From NCBI RefSeq assembly GCF_005377625.1, contig NZ_CP040098.1, forward strand, positions 1,977,501 to 2,041,500: DNA of 64,000 nucleotides, written 5' to 3'. This document shows positions 16,665 through 25,429 of the stretch, piece after piece. Every line of letters starts with the position of its first letter. Position 1 is the first letter of the stretch. The notes under the pieces are model-generated. The model ran no database searches. It was given only the letters and a program-made list of their open reading frames with translations, and was not told where the DNA came from. The stretch is from Desulfoglaeba alkanexedens ALDC (GTDB lineage: Bacteria > Desulfobacterota > Syntrophobacteria > Syntrophobacterales > DSM-9756). Made by a program: the position numbers and the translations under genes.

Positions 16665-17775
16665 ACTTTGACTCCAATCTAGGGTTGTACCAGCATTGCG
16701 GATCCGCTCCCATAATATCGCCAGTGCGACTAAAGGCCATTCTTCTGCAGCCACCACAGACATACCTCAGTTCGCACTTACCGCACTTACCCTTCAGCTT
16801 GTCCCTATCCCTCAGGCGATCAGCCAGCTCGGAGTTGTGCCATATGTCCTTGAGCCTTTGCGTGCGCAGGTCGCCTATCACAAGCTCGGGGGTCACGATG
16901 TCCCCTATCACCACCTTGCCGGAAGCATCGATGATGTACTGCCAGATGCCGCTGATGCACCCGCAAGGGGTGTCGGTGAAGTCACCTATGCGATCGGGGT
17001 TGGCAGCCACTTTGAGGGCGTAGCAGTCCTCGCAGATCTGGTAGCGGTTTTCGAATTGAATCCGCTGCCATCCATGGACTTTCTGCTGCTCCGCCATAAA
17101 CCTTTGCCAGTCTCTCACCTGGTCTTTCGTAAGCAGTAGGTCGCTCTTTCCCTTCCACCGCCCCCCAGGAAAGAGCTGTACCATGCAGATATCAACACCC
17201 AAACCCATCGCCATTTCCACCATCTGCGGGACCTCATGGTAGTTCATCTGCGAGATGGTGGCGATCCATATAACGCTCTCGATGCCGATATCCACGCAGT
17301 TCTTCAGGGCCTGCATGCACTTGTCGAAGGTGCCAGGCCCTCTGTTCCACTCGTGGCTTTCTCTTAAGCCATCAACGCTGACCTTCACCTGAGAAACGCC
17401 GGCATTGGCCAGTCCCCGGACCAGCGTGCGGCTCAGGTGCTGACCATGCGTGTTCAAGGCGACGAACATGCCTTTGTATCGGGCCGCGTAACGGATGACA
17501 TCGAGCAAGTCCGGCCGCAACGTTGGCTCGCCACCCCCAAAGACTATGGCTCGTGTGCCGGCCTCGGCGATGTTGTCCAGCAGGTCGTAGACCTCCTGCG
17601 TGGTCAATTCGTTGTCCCAGGGCCGATGCGAATCGGCAAAACAGAACTTGCAGTGGAGGTCGCATTCCTCCGTTATGCTGTACCAGCACATAAGGGGCTT
17701 GGCTTCCCTGACCATCATCCTGAACTTCTCCCTGGTGATGTCCAGGAACTCCTGGGGTGAAAGACCTTCTATCAT
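16621..17775 (-). CDS. Radical-SAM/SPASM domain protein
   Basis: The 384-residue protein has the SAM-cluster motif CDLHCKFC (Cys38, 42, 45), FGGGEPTLRPD, and a C-terminal SPASM region with Cys at CGCISG, GKCGKCELRYVCGGC and PQCW that would bind two auxiliary clusters. Such enzymes (PqqE, anSME, MftC types) modify peptides or proteins, or act in cofactor synthesis. It lies between the FKBP isomerase and the interrupted MmgE/PrpD genes, same direction. The substrate is unknown; a small overlapping frame follows its 3' end. Confidence 0.88.
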   Translation of the reverse strand: MIEGLSPQEFLDITREKFRMMVREAKPLMCWYSITEECDLHCKFCFADSHRPWDNELTTQEVYDLLDNIAEAGTRAIVFGGGEPTLRPDLLDVIRYAARYKGMFVALNTHGQHLSRTLVRGLANAGVSQVKVSVDGLRESHEWNRGPGTFDKCMQALKNCVDIGIESVIWIATISQMNYHEVPQMVEMAMGLGVDICMVQLFPGGRWKGKSDLLLTKDQVRDWQRFMAEQQKVHGWQRIQFENRYQICEDCYALKVAANPDRIGDFTDTPCGCISGIWQYIIDASGKVVIGDIVTPELVIGDLRTQRLKDIWHNSELADRLRDRDKLKGKCGKCELRYVCGGCRRMAFSRTGDIMGADPQCWYNPRLESKYDDQVQEAVQGPRG

Positions 17776-17821
17776 CCCGTGCCTCGCTTTAGTTGATAGA
17801 GGTTACTTTTATGATCATCAT

Positions 17822-18256
17822 CTATCGGTTGTCTCGAGATCGTCTTACCCGAACCTCATAATACAATTCCTTTCCGGCATACGGATGGTTGCAGTCCAGG
17901 TAGACCCAGTCATCGATATAGCCTTGCACCGTGGCAGACTCCGACTCAAGATCCGGGGACAAAGGTTTAAACCTGTCGCCGACCGTTATCTTCTCGTGTT
18001 CGGGCAGATCATCTTTGTGCACCCTGATGACCCTTTCAGGCTTTCTCTCCCCGTATCCTTCCTCGGGAGGAACGACAACCGTCACTCTCTGCCCCTGCCT
18101 CAATCCCGCAAGTCTTTTCTCGAGTCCCGGCGGGATCGCGCCGCATCCAAAGATGAACCTCACGGGTATGTGCTCATACCTATCGTCAAGGACGTTCCCC
18201 TGTGCATCCTTAAGAACGTAAAACATGGTCACGATGGCACCTTCCTGGACAACCAT
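17822..18256 (-). CDS. FKBP-type peptidyl-prolyl isomerase (SlyD-like)
   Basis: The 144-residue protein has VTMFYVLKDAQGNVLDD, the FIFGCGAIPPGLEKRLAGL segment and VPPEEGYGER, the classic SlyD/FKBP pattern with an insert-in-flap domain (VIRVHKDDLPEHEKITVGD). It lacks the His-rich nickel-binding tail of Escherichia coli SlyD. It would catalyse proline isomerisation and have chaperone activity in the cytoplasm. It sits within the alkane island, 46 bases upstream of the radical-SAM/SPASM gene; a role in folding the island's enzymes is inference. Confidence 0.88.
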   Translation of the reverse strand: MVVQEGAIVTMFYVLKDAQGNVLDDRYEHIPVRFIFGCGAIPPGLEKRLAGLRQGQRVTVVVPPEEGYGERKPERVIRVHKDDLPEHEKITVGDRFKPLSPDLESESATVQGYIDDWVYLDCNHPYAGKELYYEVRVRRSRDNR

Positions 18257-18974
18257 ATAAAGAACCCGTACGCAGAAGCGGTGGCTGAATCATTCAGCTG
18301 ACAAGCCGGTGATTCGTCAGCTTATCTATGCATCAAATGTGCCGCAATGCATCGAACTCCCTTGATCAAATACCGAACCTACCTGCACCAGGATACTCCA
18401 TGCGATAATGAAAAGGACATCTCGTGCACAATGTGGTCATTTTGGCCGAAAACGATGCCTCGCCGGAAAAGCTCAACCGGGACATTTCCGGCTCAGCGTA
18501 CCTTGCGGGCGATGATCATCGTTTCGGCCGATACCGGGTGGGTACGTTCGTCCTGATGCATGGAAGCATGAATGTGATGGTTGGCCCTTCGATACCTCAG
18601 GGCGAGCGGAAACAGGTATACGGTTTGGTTGATCATGGCGCAGCTCCCGCGCAGGCACCGCTCGGAGCGCAGGAATGAACATGCCGCCAACAGATAGGCA
18701 AAAAGGGTGACAGGCAAAGAAGATTCCCGCGCCGGAGGAACTCTGAACCTCTTATGATCTTTCTATGTCCCGCCGGCGGCGGCTGAAGCGATACATGGCG
18801 ACGCCTGTCAGGTCAGGCGAAAACTGAGCACCCGCAGGCCCCCGAGGAAATACAGATTATCTTCAGTTTTTTTGCATGGCCCCAAAAGCATAAACGACGT
18901 TCGTCGGCGGATTTTCCTGTTGCCCTTGGCAGGCTCACCCATATGCCCGAAACGGCACTCACATAGGCTCGTTG
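18257..18974. other. 718-bp region without a recognisable gene
   Basis: Short open frames occur on both strands (18424-18678 plus, 18493-18717 minus), but none has a motif, a good ribosome-binding site or a sensible composition. The small palindrome CTGAATCATTCAG lies near 18288. The region separates meaB from the FKBP gene and could hold a promoter for the FKBP/radical-SAM part; I see no clear consensus. Confidence 0.4.
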
Positions 18975-19940
18975 TCAAGTCCGAATTTCCGGGCAGCTCT
19001 GCGCAAACTGCTCAACAACCTCCTTAACGAACGAATAGGGGTCACGCTCGCCACTCATCACCTGCCCGACAACACGATCAAGATTTCCGTTGCGCTCCCA
19101 TCCGCATCGCAAGTGGCGAGCGATTTCCTTCTCCAGCAAGACAAAAATCTCTTCCTTCACCTGCCGTTTGAGCCATTCATGATCCCTTTGGCGGGATTCA
19201 AGCCGCTCAAGCATGACAGCGGCCAGGTGATCCATCCCACTGCCCAGAGCGGCGGAGGTTTTCACCACGGGCACATCCGGCGTCGATGGCCCGGCGCCGA
19301 GATCAAGCATGGCCTGAATATCACGGACGACCTGATCCGCCCCGTCGAGGTCCGCCTTATTGACAACAAAAATGTCCGCAATTTCCATGACTCCAGCCTT
19401 GATGGCCTGTATACCGTCTCCCATTCCAGGTACACAAACGACGAGTACAAGATCTGCAGCCTTTACAACAGCCACCTCGTCCTGGCCTACCCCGACCGTC
19501 TCTACCAGGACGATCTGTTTTCCGAAGGCATCCATTATCTTCACGGCATCGCGGGCCGCCTGGCTCAATCCCCCGAGCGCCCCCCGAGTAGCCATAGAAC
19601 GAACGAAGACGCCATTAAGACCAGTTGCCTTGCCCATGCGAAGGCGATCCCCCAAAAGCGCCCCCCCGGTGAAAGGACTCGAGGGATCGACGGCGATGAT
19701 ACCCACGTCGAAACCCGAATCGACAAGCCTCCGCGTGAGTCCGTCAACGAGGGTGCTTTTACCCGCCCCCGGAGGTCCGGTGATGCCGATGACCCGGGCA
19801 TTGCCGCCTATTCGGTATATGGCCTCCATGGCGTCGAGCCAGCCGTCCTCCCTGTTCTCGACACGGGTAATCAGCCTGGTCATCGCCCTCAAAGAGCCAT
19901 TCTGCATCTCTTCGATCAATTTCTTCCAGGATTCTTCCAT
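18975..19940 (-). CDS. meaB: MeaB/ArgK-type GTPase chaperone of the B12 mutase
   Basis: The 321-residue G3E GTPase has the P-loop GITGPPGAGKST, VDPSSPFTGGALLGDR, VETVGVGQDE and the NKAD specificity motif. MeaB guards and reloads adenosylcobalamin in methylmalonyl-CoA mutase. It starts at ATG 19940, a TTG one codon earlier being less likely. It follows the B12-binding subunit of the mutase by 71 bases, confirming that the island's mutase is a B12 enzyme. Confidence 0.93.
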   Translation of the reverse strand: MEESWKKLIEEMQNGSLRAMTRLITRVENREDGWLDAMEAIYRIGGNARVIGITGPPGAGKSTLVDGLTRRLVDSGFDVGIIAVDPSSPFTGGALLGDRLRMGKATGLNGVFVRSMATRGALGGLSQAARDAVKIMDAFGKQIVLVETVGVGQDEVAVVKAADLVLVVCVPGMGDGIQAIKAGVMEIADIFVVNKADLDGADQVVRDIQAMLDLGAGPSTPDVPVVKTSAALGSGMDHLAAVMLERLESRQRDHEWLKRQVKEEIFVLLEKEIARHLRCGWERNGNLDRVVGQVMSGERDPYSFVKEVVEQFAQSCPEIRT

Positions 19941-20011
19941 CAAAGCCTCATCTTGGGTGCCCTCGGGCGGAATGCGTGCCCGTCACTTTTCAAGAAGAGC
20001 CGGTTCTTTCG

Positions 20012-20440
20012 TTACGCGACCGATTGGGAGTCGGGCCCTTGATTACGAACATGCGAGCGGATGAACTCCGCGATTTCGGCGACCGGGGTTCCCGCGGTGA
20101 ATACCCCCGCAACCCCGATCTCCTTGAGCTTCGCAATGTCTTCTTCTGGAATCACACCACCGACAAGAACCATGATGTCACTAGCCTTCATCTCGGCCAG
20201 CTTTTCGATTACCTTGCGCGTCATAGCTAAATGAGAGCCGGAGAGAATCGAGAGCCCCACAACGTCCACATCCTCCTCCACCGCTGCCCGGGCGATGTCT
20301 TCGGGCTTCTGGCGCAGGCCGGTATAAACAACCTCAAAGCCCATGTCTCTAAGTCCGTAGGCTATCACCTGGGCACCACGGTCATGACCGTCGAGGCCCG
20401 GTTTCCCCACCAGAACTCTCACTCTTTTCTCGGTGTTCAT
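20012..20440 (-). CDS. B12-binding (small) subunit of methylmalonyl-CoA-mutase-like enzyme
   Basis: The 142-residue protein (start MNTEKRVRVLVGKPGLDGHDRG) carries the cobalamin motif D-x-H-x-x-G, then GLSILSGSH and LVGGVIPEED of the Rossmann-like B12 domain. AGAGG precedes the ATG at 20440. The catalytic barrel is encoded separately at 21864-23609, the two-subunit layout of many archaeal and deltaproteobacterial mutases. Unusually, an MmgE/PrpD gene lies between the two subunits. It should rearrange (1-methylalkyl)succinyl-CoA to (2-methylalkyl)malonyl-CoA. Confidence 0.93.
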   Translation of the reverse strand: MNTEKRVRVLVGKPGLDGHDRGAQVIAYGLRDMGFEVVYTGLRQKPEDIARAAVEEDVDVVGLSILSGSHLAMTRKVIEKLAEMKASDIMVLVGGVIPEEDIAKLKEIGVAGVFTAGTPVAEIAEFIRSHVRNQGPDSQSVA

Positions 20441-20480
20441 GTAAATAACCTCTTCCAACCCAGCGGGTTTGCGAAACCTG

Positions 20481-21821
20481 CTAAATTTGTTCGATGATTT
20501 TCGGCATAGCGTCCAGCTTTTCCAGAGACAGCACCTGATCTCTTAATTTCCGAGTCTTGGTGTCTCCAAGGACGGCTCGGCAGAGATCGGAAAACTTATC
20601 GCCTATTTTTCTCCTCTTTGTCTCCAGATCCGGAATGTCTTTCAAGATGTCCCACGTTTTCACGTATTCCTCGCCACCGTTGTCAACCAGCACTACGCGT
20701 GCTTCGAGACCCACGAACCCTTTTTCGTGCTCCAGCTTTACCTTCTTCATATACTCTGCGACCTCTGCGTCTCGAACCTTTTCATCGGTAAATGCCGTCA
20801 TTCCCGTGTCCCCCCGCAGAATCGCATTGACCACGCAATAAGGAATGCTGAACTTTCCCTCCAGGCCGGAGGTCGGTGCAAGCTTTCCGGCGGCGTCGAG
20901 TGCGAGCTGTGACACAAAAACCTTGATCTCGCGCACATCCCGAGGCTTGATGCGGTGTGTTTCCATGAGGCACATGACCGCCTCTATGGGAGAGTGTGTC
21001 GCATGACAAGAAGCATGGTATTTTTGAGCAAGCGCTTCGATCTCCCAGGTTTTCCCAAGGGATTCCAGCACGCCTTCGTTCACTTCTCCCTTGAGGACGG
21101 CAAAAAATCCGTGCGGCCCTTCCAATATATCTTCGGCACTGGTGAAACCCTCTTTCGCAAGAAGGGCCGCCGTCAATCCGGCCTGGGAAGCCCTGCCCGC
21201 ATGAAACGGTTTACACATGGTACCGAAAACCCTCTTCAGCCCGGCAGCCTGGGTCCCGGCAATGCCCAAGGCAAAAACGGTCTGCTGCTCGTTCAGCTCA
21301 AGAAGCCTGGCGCACGCCGCCGCGGAAGCAAGATGCCCAATGGTCGCCGTCGCGTGACATCCCGACATGTAGTGGGGAAGGCCGGCACAGGTGCCGATGA
21401 CAGCCGCGGCCTTCAAGGCTATCACATACGCGGTCAGAAAATCGATACCGCTTCTCCCCTGCCACTCGCCAAGGGCCAAAAGAGAAGGAAACAAGGTTAC
21501 CGAAGGATGCCCAAGAGAAGCCGCGAGGGTATCGTCGAAATCCAGAGCGTGCGAAGCCGAACCATTGATCAGCGCAGCCTGCTCAAGCGATTTCTTGACA
21601 CCGTATCCCAGGATCGTCGCCTGTTCGTTCCCACCCATGAGCTCCGAGTAGGCGATCACTTTCTTCACGAGGGGATCTTCCTTACCCCCAAGGGTTACAC
21701 CCAGCCAGTCCAAAAATGCAACCTTGGCATGCTCGTAAACCACTGAGGGAATCCCCCCGGCGTTGTATCCGGCGATGAAGCCGGCGAGCCTCCTCGTCAT
21801 CGGTATAACTGTCTTTTCCAT
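20481..21821 (-). CDS. MmgE/PrpD family protein
   Basis: The 446-residue protein shows the family hallmarks: DWLGVTLGGKEDP, SHALDFDDTLAASLGHPSVTLFPSLLALGE, GCHATATIGHLASAAA, KPFHAGRASQAG and KYHASCHATHSPIEA. Known members dehydrate 2-methylcitrate or decarboxylate cis-aconitate. GGAGG precedes the ATG. It lies between the large and small mutase subunits. Because the alkane pathway needs a decarboxylation after the mutase step and none of the usual enzymes is present, this protein is a candidate, though fumarate replenishment by a methylcitrate-type reaction is another possibility. Confidence 0.88.
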   Translation of the reverse strand: MEKTVIPMTRRLAGFIAGYNAGGIPSVVYEHAKVAFLDWLGVTLGGKEDPLVKKVIAYSELMGGNEQATILGYGVKKSLEQAALINGSASHALDFDDTLAASLGHPSVTLFPSLLALGEWQGRSGIDFLTAYVIALKAAAVIGTCAGLPHYMSGCHATATIGHLASAAACARLLELNEQQTVFALGIAGTQAAGLKRVFGTMCKPFHAGRASQAGLTAALLAKEGFTSAEDILEGPHGFFAVLKGEVNEGVLESLGKTWEIEALAQKYHASCHATHSPIEAVMCLMETHRIKPRDVREIKVFVSQLALDAAGKLAPTSGLEGKFSIPYCVVNAILRGDTGMTAFTDEKVRDAEVAEYMKKVKLEHEKGFVGLEARVVLVDNGGEEYVKTWDILKDIPDLETKRRKIGDKFSDLCRAVLGDTKTRKLRDQVLSLEKLDAMPKIIEQI

Positions 21822-21863
21822 CTAAGCCCGTCCTCCAATCCAAGATGTGGTGAATTGACGATC

Positions 21864-23609
21864 CTACAACTTGGTCGGCTGCGCCTCCCCGAAGACCTCC
21901 CTCAGCACATCGCATATCTCTTGAAGGGTTGCATAGGATTTCACGCATGCCAGAATATCCGGCATCAGATTTTTCGATTCGTCGGCGGCATTTAGTTTCA
22001 ACCGGTCAAGATGCTCTCTCACCGCGCGTTCGTCCCGTTCCCGCTTGAGCCGTGCCAGACTCTCACATTTGCGGCGTTCCGCCGTTTCAAGCAATTCAGG
22101 CGCATAGACCTCCTCGACGGTGCGGCTCACCTCAACGTCAATCTCGTGAGGCCCGTTAAAACAATTCACACCAACAACGAACTCTTCCTGTCTTTCTATC
22201 TTCCTCTGCTTTTCATAGGCGCTTCGCGCCACAGCCTTCTTCATATATCCGCTTTCTATAGCGGGCACCGCCCCTCCCATCTTTTCAATCCTTTCGAACT
22301 CCTCCCATGCAGCCTCCTCGATTTCATTAGTAAGCGATTCCATGAAATACGACCCGGCCCATGGATCGCTCACTTTACCGACCTTTGCCTCGTATATGAG
22401 GATGCGAGTGGCGTCAAACGCAAGTTGCTGAGCCTCCAGACTGTGTCCCAGGCCGAGCGGTTCATCGTATGGGGGAAATGCGCCGGGAATGCCGCCGGAC
22501 ATCCCTGCGGCCATTGCCCCTACCACGACCCGGCTCAGGTTATTGAGGGGCCGTTGCAGGGTGGTGCTTGAACAACCGATATGGGCGGTGGATATCTGCC
22601 GGATCATCATCGACCGAGGGTTTTTCGCGCCGAACCTGTTTTTCAAAAGACCGGCCCACATCCGACGAGCGGCGCGTTGAAAGGCGATCTCATGATAGAT
22701 CTCCATGCTTCCACCAAAGGCGTTGAAGGTGAATCGGGGAGCGAACGAATCGATGTTCAGCCCGGCATCGACCCCGGCCTGAAGATATGCGGCTCCAATG
22801 GCCATACTGAAAGCAAGATCCTGCTCCCGCGTGGCACCGGCCTCTCTAATATGATAGCCGCCGATGCTCGTTATATTGAATTTGGGCATCTTTTCGGTGC
22901 AAAAGACCAGAATATCGCGAAAGAGCCGCAGAGACGGCCCCGGTGGAAATATGTACATTCCCCGGGCAATATATTCTTTGAGAGTGTCGTTTTGCGGTGT
23001 CCCGCGTAAAGCGCCAAGGGGAACGCCGCGCTTTTCGGCAAGAGCAGCGTACATGGCGATAATGACCGCAGCGGGAGCATTGATGGTGAAATTGGAAGAT
23101 ATCCGATCCAGTTCCAGATCCCCGGTGTATGGTTCATAGATGATCTCAAAGTCGCGCAAGCTGTCAATCGCGACCCCTACGCGGCCCACTTCGCCTTCCG
23201 CCCACGGGCTGTCCGAATCATACCCGCATTGGGTCGGTAGATCCAAGGCCATGTTGGGTCCACCCTTGCGGCCCATGGCGTGCATGCGCACCAGGTAGTC
23301 GCGATAGTCCTCCGGGGTCCCAAACCCGGCGTACTTACCTACACTGCCCGTTCCCCACTCATAACGTTCCTGGGACTTGGCCAGCAGGGCCGCGAATGCC
23401 TGCCACCGGGGTATCGCATCATTGCCGGCCGTGAAAGGGTATTGCCCGGGGAACCCCACCTTGGAGAGAAAATCGAAATCCCCCAATAGGTCAGGCGAGT
23501 AAAAGGATACCGGATTTTCCTCAAGGCCCAGTTTTTCGAGCGCCTTGGAGACCACCTTTTCCAGCCATTCTTTTCGCTCATGCGCTATTTTATCGTTTGC
23601 TGAGCTCAC
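21864..23609 (-). CDS. Methylmalonyl-CoA-mutase-like large subunit, probable (1-methylalkyl)succinyl-CoA mutase
   Basis: The 581-residue protein has the mutase barrel: FPFTAG-like YPFTAGNDAIP, KYAGFGTPEDYRDYL, LDLPTQCGYDSD, GTPQNDTLKEYIARGMYIFPPGPS, ITSIGGYHIREAGA (His conserved) and FFAPRFTFNAF-type SFAPRFTFNAFGGSMEIYHE. It lacks the B12-binding domain, encoded separately downstream. The segment that in true methylmalonyl-CoA mutase reads around TMYxFRPWTIRQYAG is altered to ERYEWGTGSVGKYAG, consistent with a substrate larger than methylmalonyl-CoA. The start is GTG 23609 with GAGG upstream. In the alkane pathway it rearranges the carbon skeleton after CoA activation. Confidence 0.92.
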   Translation of the reverse strand: MSSANDKIAHERKEWLEKVVSKALEKLGLEENPVSFYSPDLLGDFDFLSKVGFPGQYPFTAGNDAIPRWQAFAALLAKSQERYEWGTGSVGKYAGFGTPEDYRDYLVRMHAMGRKGGPNMALDLPTQCGYDSDSPWAEGEVGRVGVAIDSLRDFEIIYEPYTGDLELDRISSNFTINAPAAVIIAMYAALAEKRGVPLGALRGTPQNDTLKEYIARGMYIFPPGPSLRLFRDILVFCTEKMPKFNITSIGGYHIREAGATREQDLAFSMAIGAAYLQAGVDAGLNIDSFAPRFTFNAFGGSMEIYHEIAFQRAARRMWAGLLKNRFGAKNPRSMMIRQISTAHIGCSSTTLQRPLNNLSRVVVGAMAAGMSGGIPGAFPPYDEPLGLGHSLEAQQLAFDATRILIYEAKVGKVSDPWAGSYFMESLTNEIEEAAWEEFERIEKMGGAVPAIESGYMKKAVARSAYEKQRKIERQEEFVVGVNCFNGPHEIDVEVSRTVEEVYAPELLETAERRKCESLARLKRERDERAVREHLDRLKLNAADESKNLMPDILACVKSYATLQEICDVLREVFGEAQPTKL

Positions 23610-23765
23610 TTACACACCTCTTCCAAGACTGTAGAATTCTTATTTAACCAAGCACTCCAACCCCTCACCCGCAAATCGCTATGCAAACCCACCACGCCCG
23701 CACCCAACTCAAAGCTTTCGGCGCTTTCCCCTCTGGCAAGCACTCGCTTTGTCAGAAAGGCCGGT

Positions 23766-25319
23766 CTAATCGAAGATCTTCGCTTCCGCTTCCTTGAGAG
23801 CCGATTTCCTGATCTTTCCGCTGGACGTCATGGGCAATGAATCCACCAGCACAATATGCGTCGGAAACTTATACCTGGCAACCTTGCCGTCCAGGTAGGA
23901 ATATATCTCGTCCTTTGTAATTGTTTCCCCCTTCTTGCAGACTATAAATGCCTTGCCTGTCTCTCCCCACTTATCATCAGGCACACCTATGATGGAAACA
24001 TTATCTATTTTAGGGTGTTCACACAGAACTCTTTCTATCTCCGCCGGGTAGACGTTTTCGCCCCCGCTCCGATACATGTCCTTAGCCCTGTCCACGATGT
24101 AGAAATACCCGTCCTTGTCCGTATATCCAAGATCACCCGTGTGAAGCACACCGTTGACAATCGTTTCCCTTGTCTTCTCAGGATTATTCCAGTAACCGCT
24201 CATCACCGTCGGACCGGACGCAACAATCTCCCCTATCTCGCCGGGAGGAAGTCTCCTGCCACTCGAATCCTCGATCCAAACCTCCGTAAAGAAGCCGGGC
24301 AGGCCGATAGACCCTGCTTTTCGCGTGATATCCGCTTTCGGCAGCATCATCATGGCGGAATTTTCCGTCTGACCAAAACCAGTTTGTATGTACAATCCCT
24401 TTTCCGCCAACTCCTTTATGAGGCTCGCAGGCGTACGCTCTCCGCCGCCAAAGACGACCCGGACACTGCTCGTGTCGACGCCATCCAGCGCTTTTGTCTG
24501 GAGCACGAACCGCCACATCGTCGTAAGGGCAAAAAGCACCGTAACGCGATAGCGCTGGATATCCGCGGCAAACTGCTCAGGCCGGAAATTGGCCCGCATG
24601 ACCAGTGTCCCTCCCCTGCACAGGACGGGTGTTGCGGTAATGAACAGACCTCCTGAATGAAACAGCGGTAATTGCGACAGAAACACGTCATCTTCCTGCA
24701 GGTCGGCATACAGTATGATTTGGAAGTTCTTGTAGTAGGTCTGTTCGTGGGACAAAACCGCTCCCTTGGGAGCACCGGTGACTCCGGAAGTGTAGATGAT
24801 GGCCAAAGGATCCGACAGCTCTACAGCTTCCGCCACAACGGGCTCATCGCAAGACTGTTCTTGAACCAGTTCATGATAGTCCCGCGCCCAGGGGCCACAA
24901 TGACCACGCTCTAAGACGCCGCTTCGCACGACGATGAATTTGTCTTCCTCTACTTGCGTCGATGAGCGTATGGGCTCGATATTCTTGGCGAACACATCGT
25001 GAAACACGATCAGACGCGCGCCGGAGTTCTTTAGTTGGTACTCGATCTCGGGGGCCACCATCCGGAAGTTGAGCGGGGCAAAGATAAGTCCAAGCTTTGC
25101 GGCGGCCATATAAATGGCCAGGAATTCAGGACAGTTGAAAAGATTGACCGATATGCGGTCCCCTTTTTTTAAACCAAGTGATTGAAGCAAATGCGCGACC
25201 CGATTGGTTTCATCGTTCAACTGCTTATAGGTTATAGGCTTGTCTTCGAAAATAAGCGCAGGTTTGTCCGGGCTGAACATCGCCCTCTTACTCATGATTT
25301 TGCCGATACTCCATTTCAT
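23766..25319 (-). CDS. assK: AMP-forming acyl-CoA synthetase, probable alkylsuccinate CoA ligase
   Basis: The 517-residue ANL-superfamily enzyme has the nucleotide motif YTSGVTGAPKGAVLSH, the FGQTEN adenylate motif, GDLGYTDKDGYFYIVDRAKDMYRSGGENVYP split across the hinge, and the catalytic Lys in SSGKIRKSAL. It activates a carboxylic acid to its CoA ester with ATP. Its place between fadL and the mutase genes matches AssK, proposed to make (1-methylalkyl)succinyl-CoA in Desulfatibacillum; a general fatty-acid ligase is the alternative. Confidence 0.88.
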   Translation of the reverse strand: MKWSIGKIMSKRAMFSPDKPALIFEDKPITYKQLNDETNRVAHLLQSLGLKKGDRISVNLFNCPEFLAIYMAAAKLGLIFAPLNFRMVAPEIEYQLKNSGARLIVFHDVFAKNIEPIRSSTQVEEDKFIVVRSGVLERGHCGPWARDYHELVQEQSCDEPVVAEAVELSDPLAIIYTSGVTGAPKGAVLSHEQTYYKNFQIILYADLQEDDVFLSQLPLFHSGGLFITATPVLCRGGTLVMRANFRPEQFAADIQRYRVTVLFALTTMWRFVLQTKALDGVDTSSVRVVFGGGERTPASLIKELAEKGLYIQTGFGQTENSAMMMLPKADITRKAGSIGLPGFFTEVWIEDSSGRRLPPGEIGEIVASGPTVMSGYWNNPEKTRETIVNGVLHTGDLGYTDKDGYFYIVDRAKDMYRSGGENVYPAEIERVLCEHPKIDNVSIIGVPDDKWGETGKAFIVCKKGETITKDEIYSYLDGKVARYKFPTHIVLVDSLPMTSSGKIRKSALKEAEAKIFD

Positions 25320-25429
25320 GGTTACAAATCCCCTCCATTATGTCATTAACCTACCATCGGATGCATAGGGAATACAATCATTCCCCATGCGGCCATACCA
25401 ACACACAACCGCCATAGATGCACAGGAGA

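Noticed and set aside
18424-18717. Opposing short frames between the FKBP gene and meaB
   Set aside because: Both are mutually overlapping, lack motifs and have no clear start; not distinguishable from chance.
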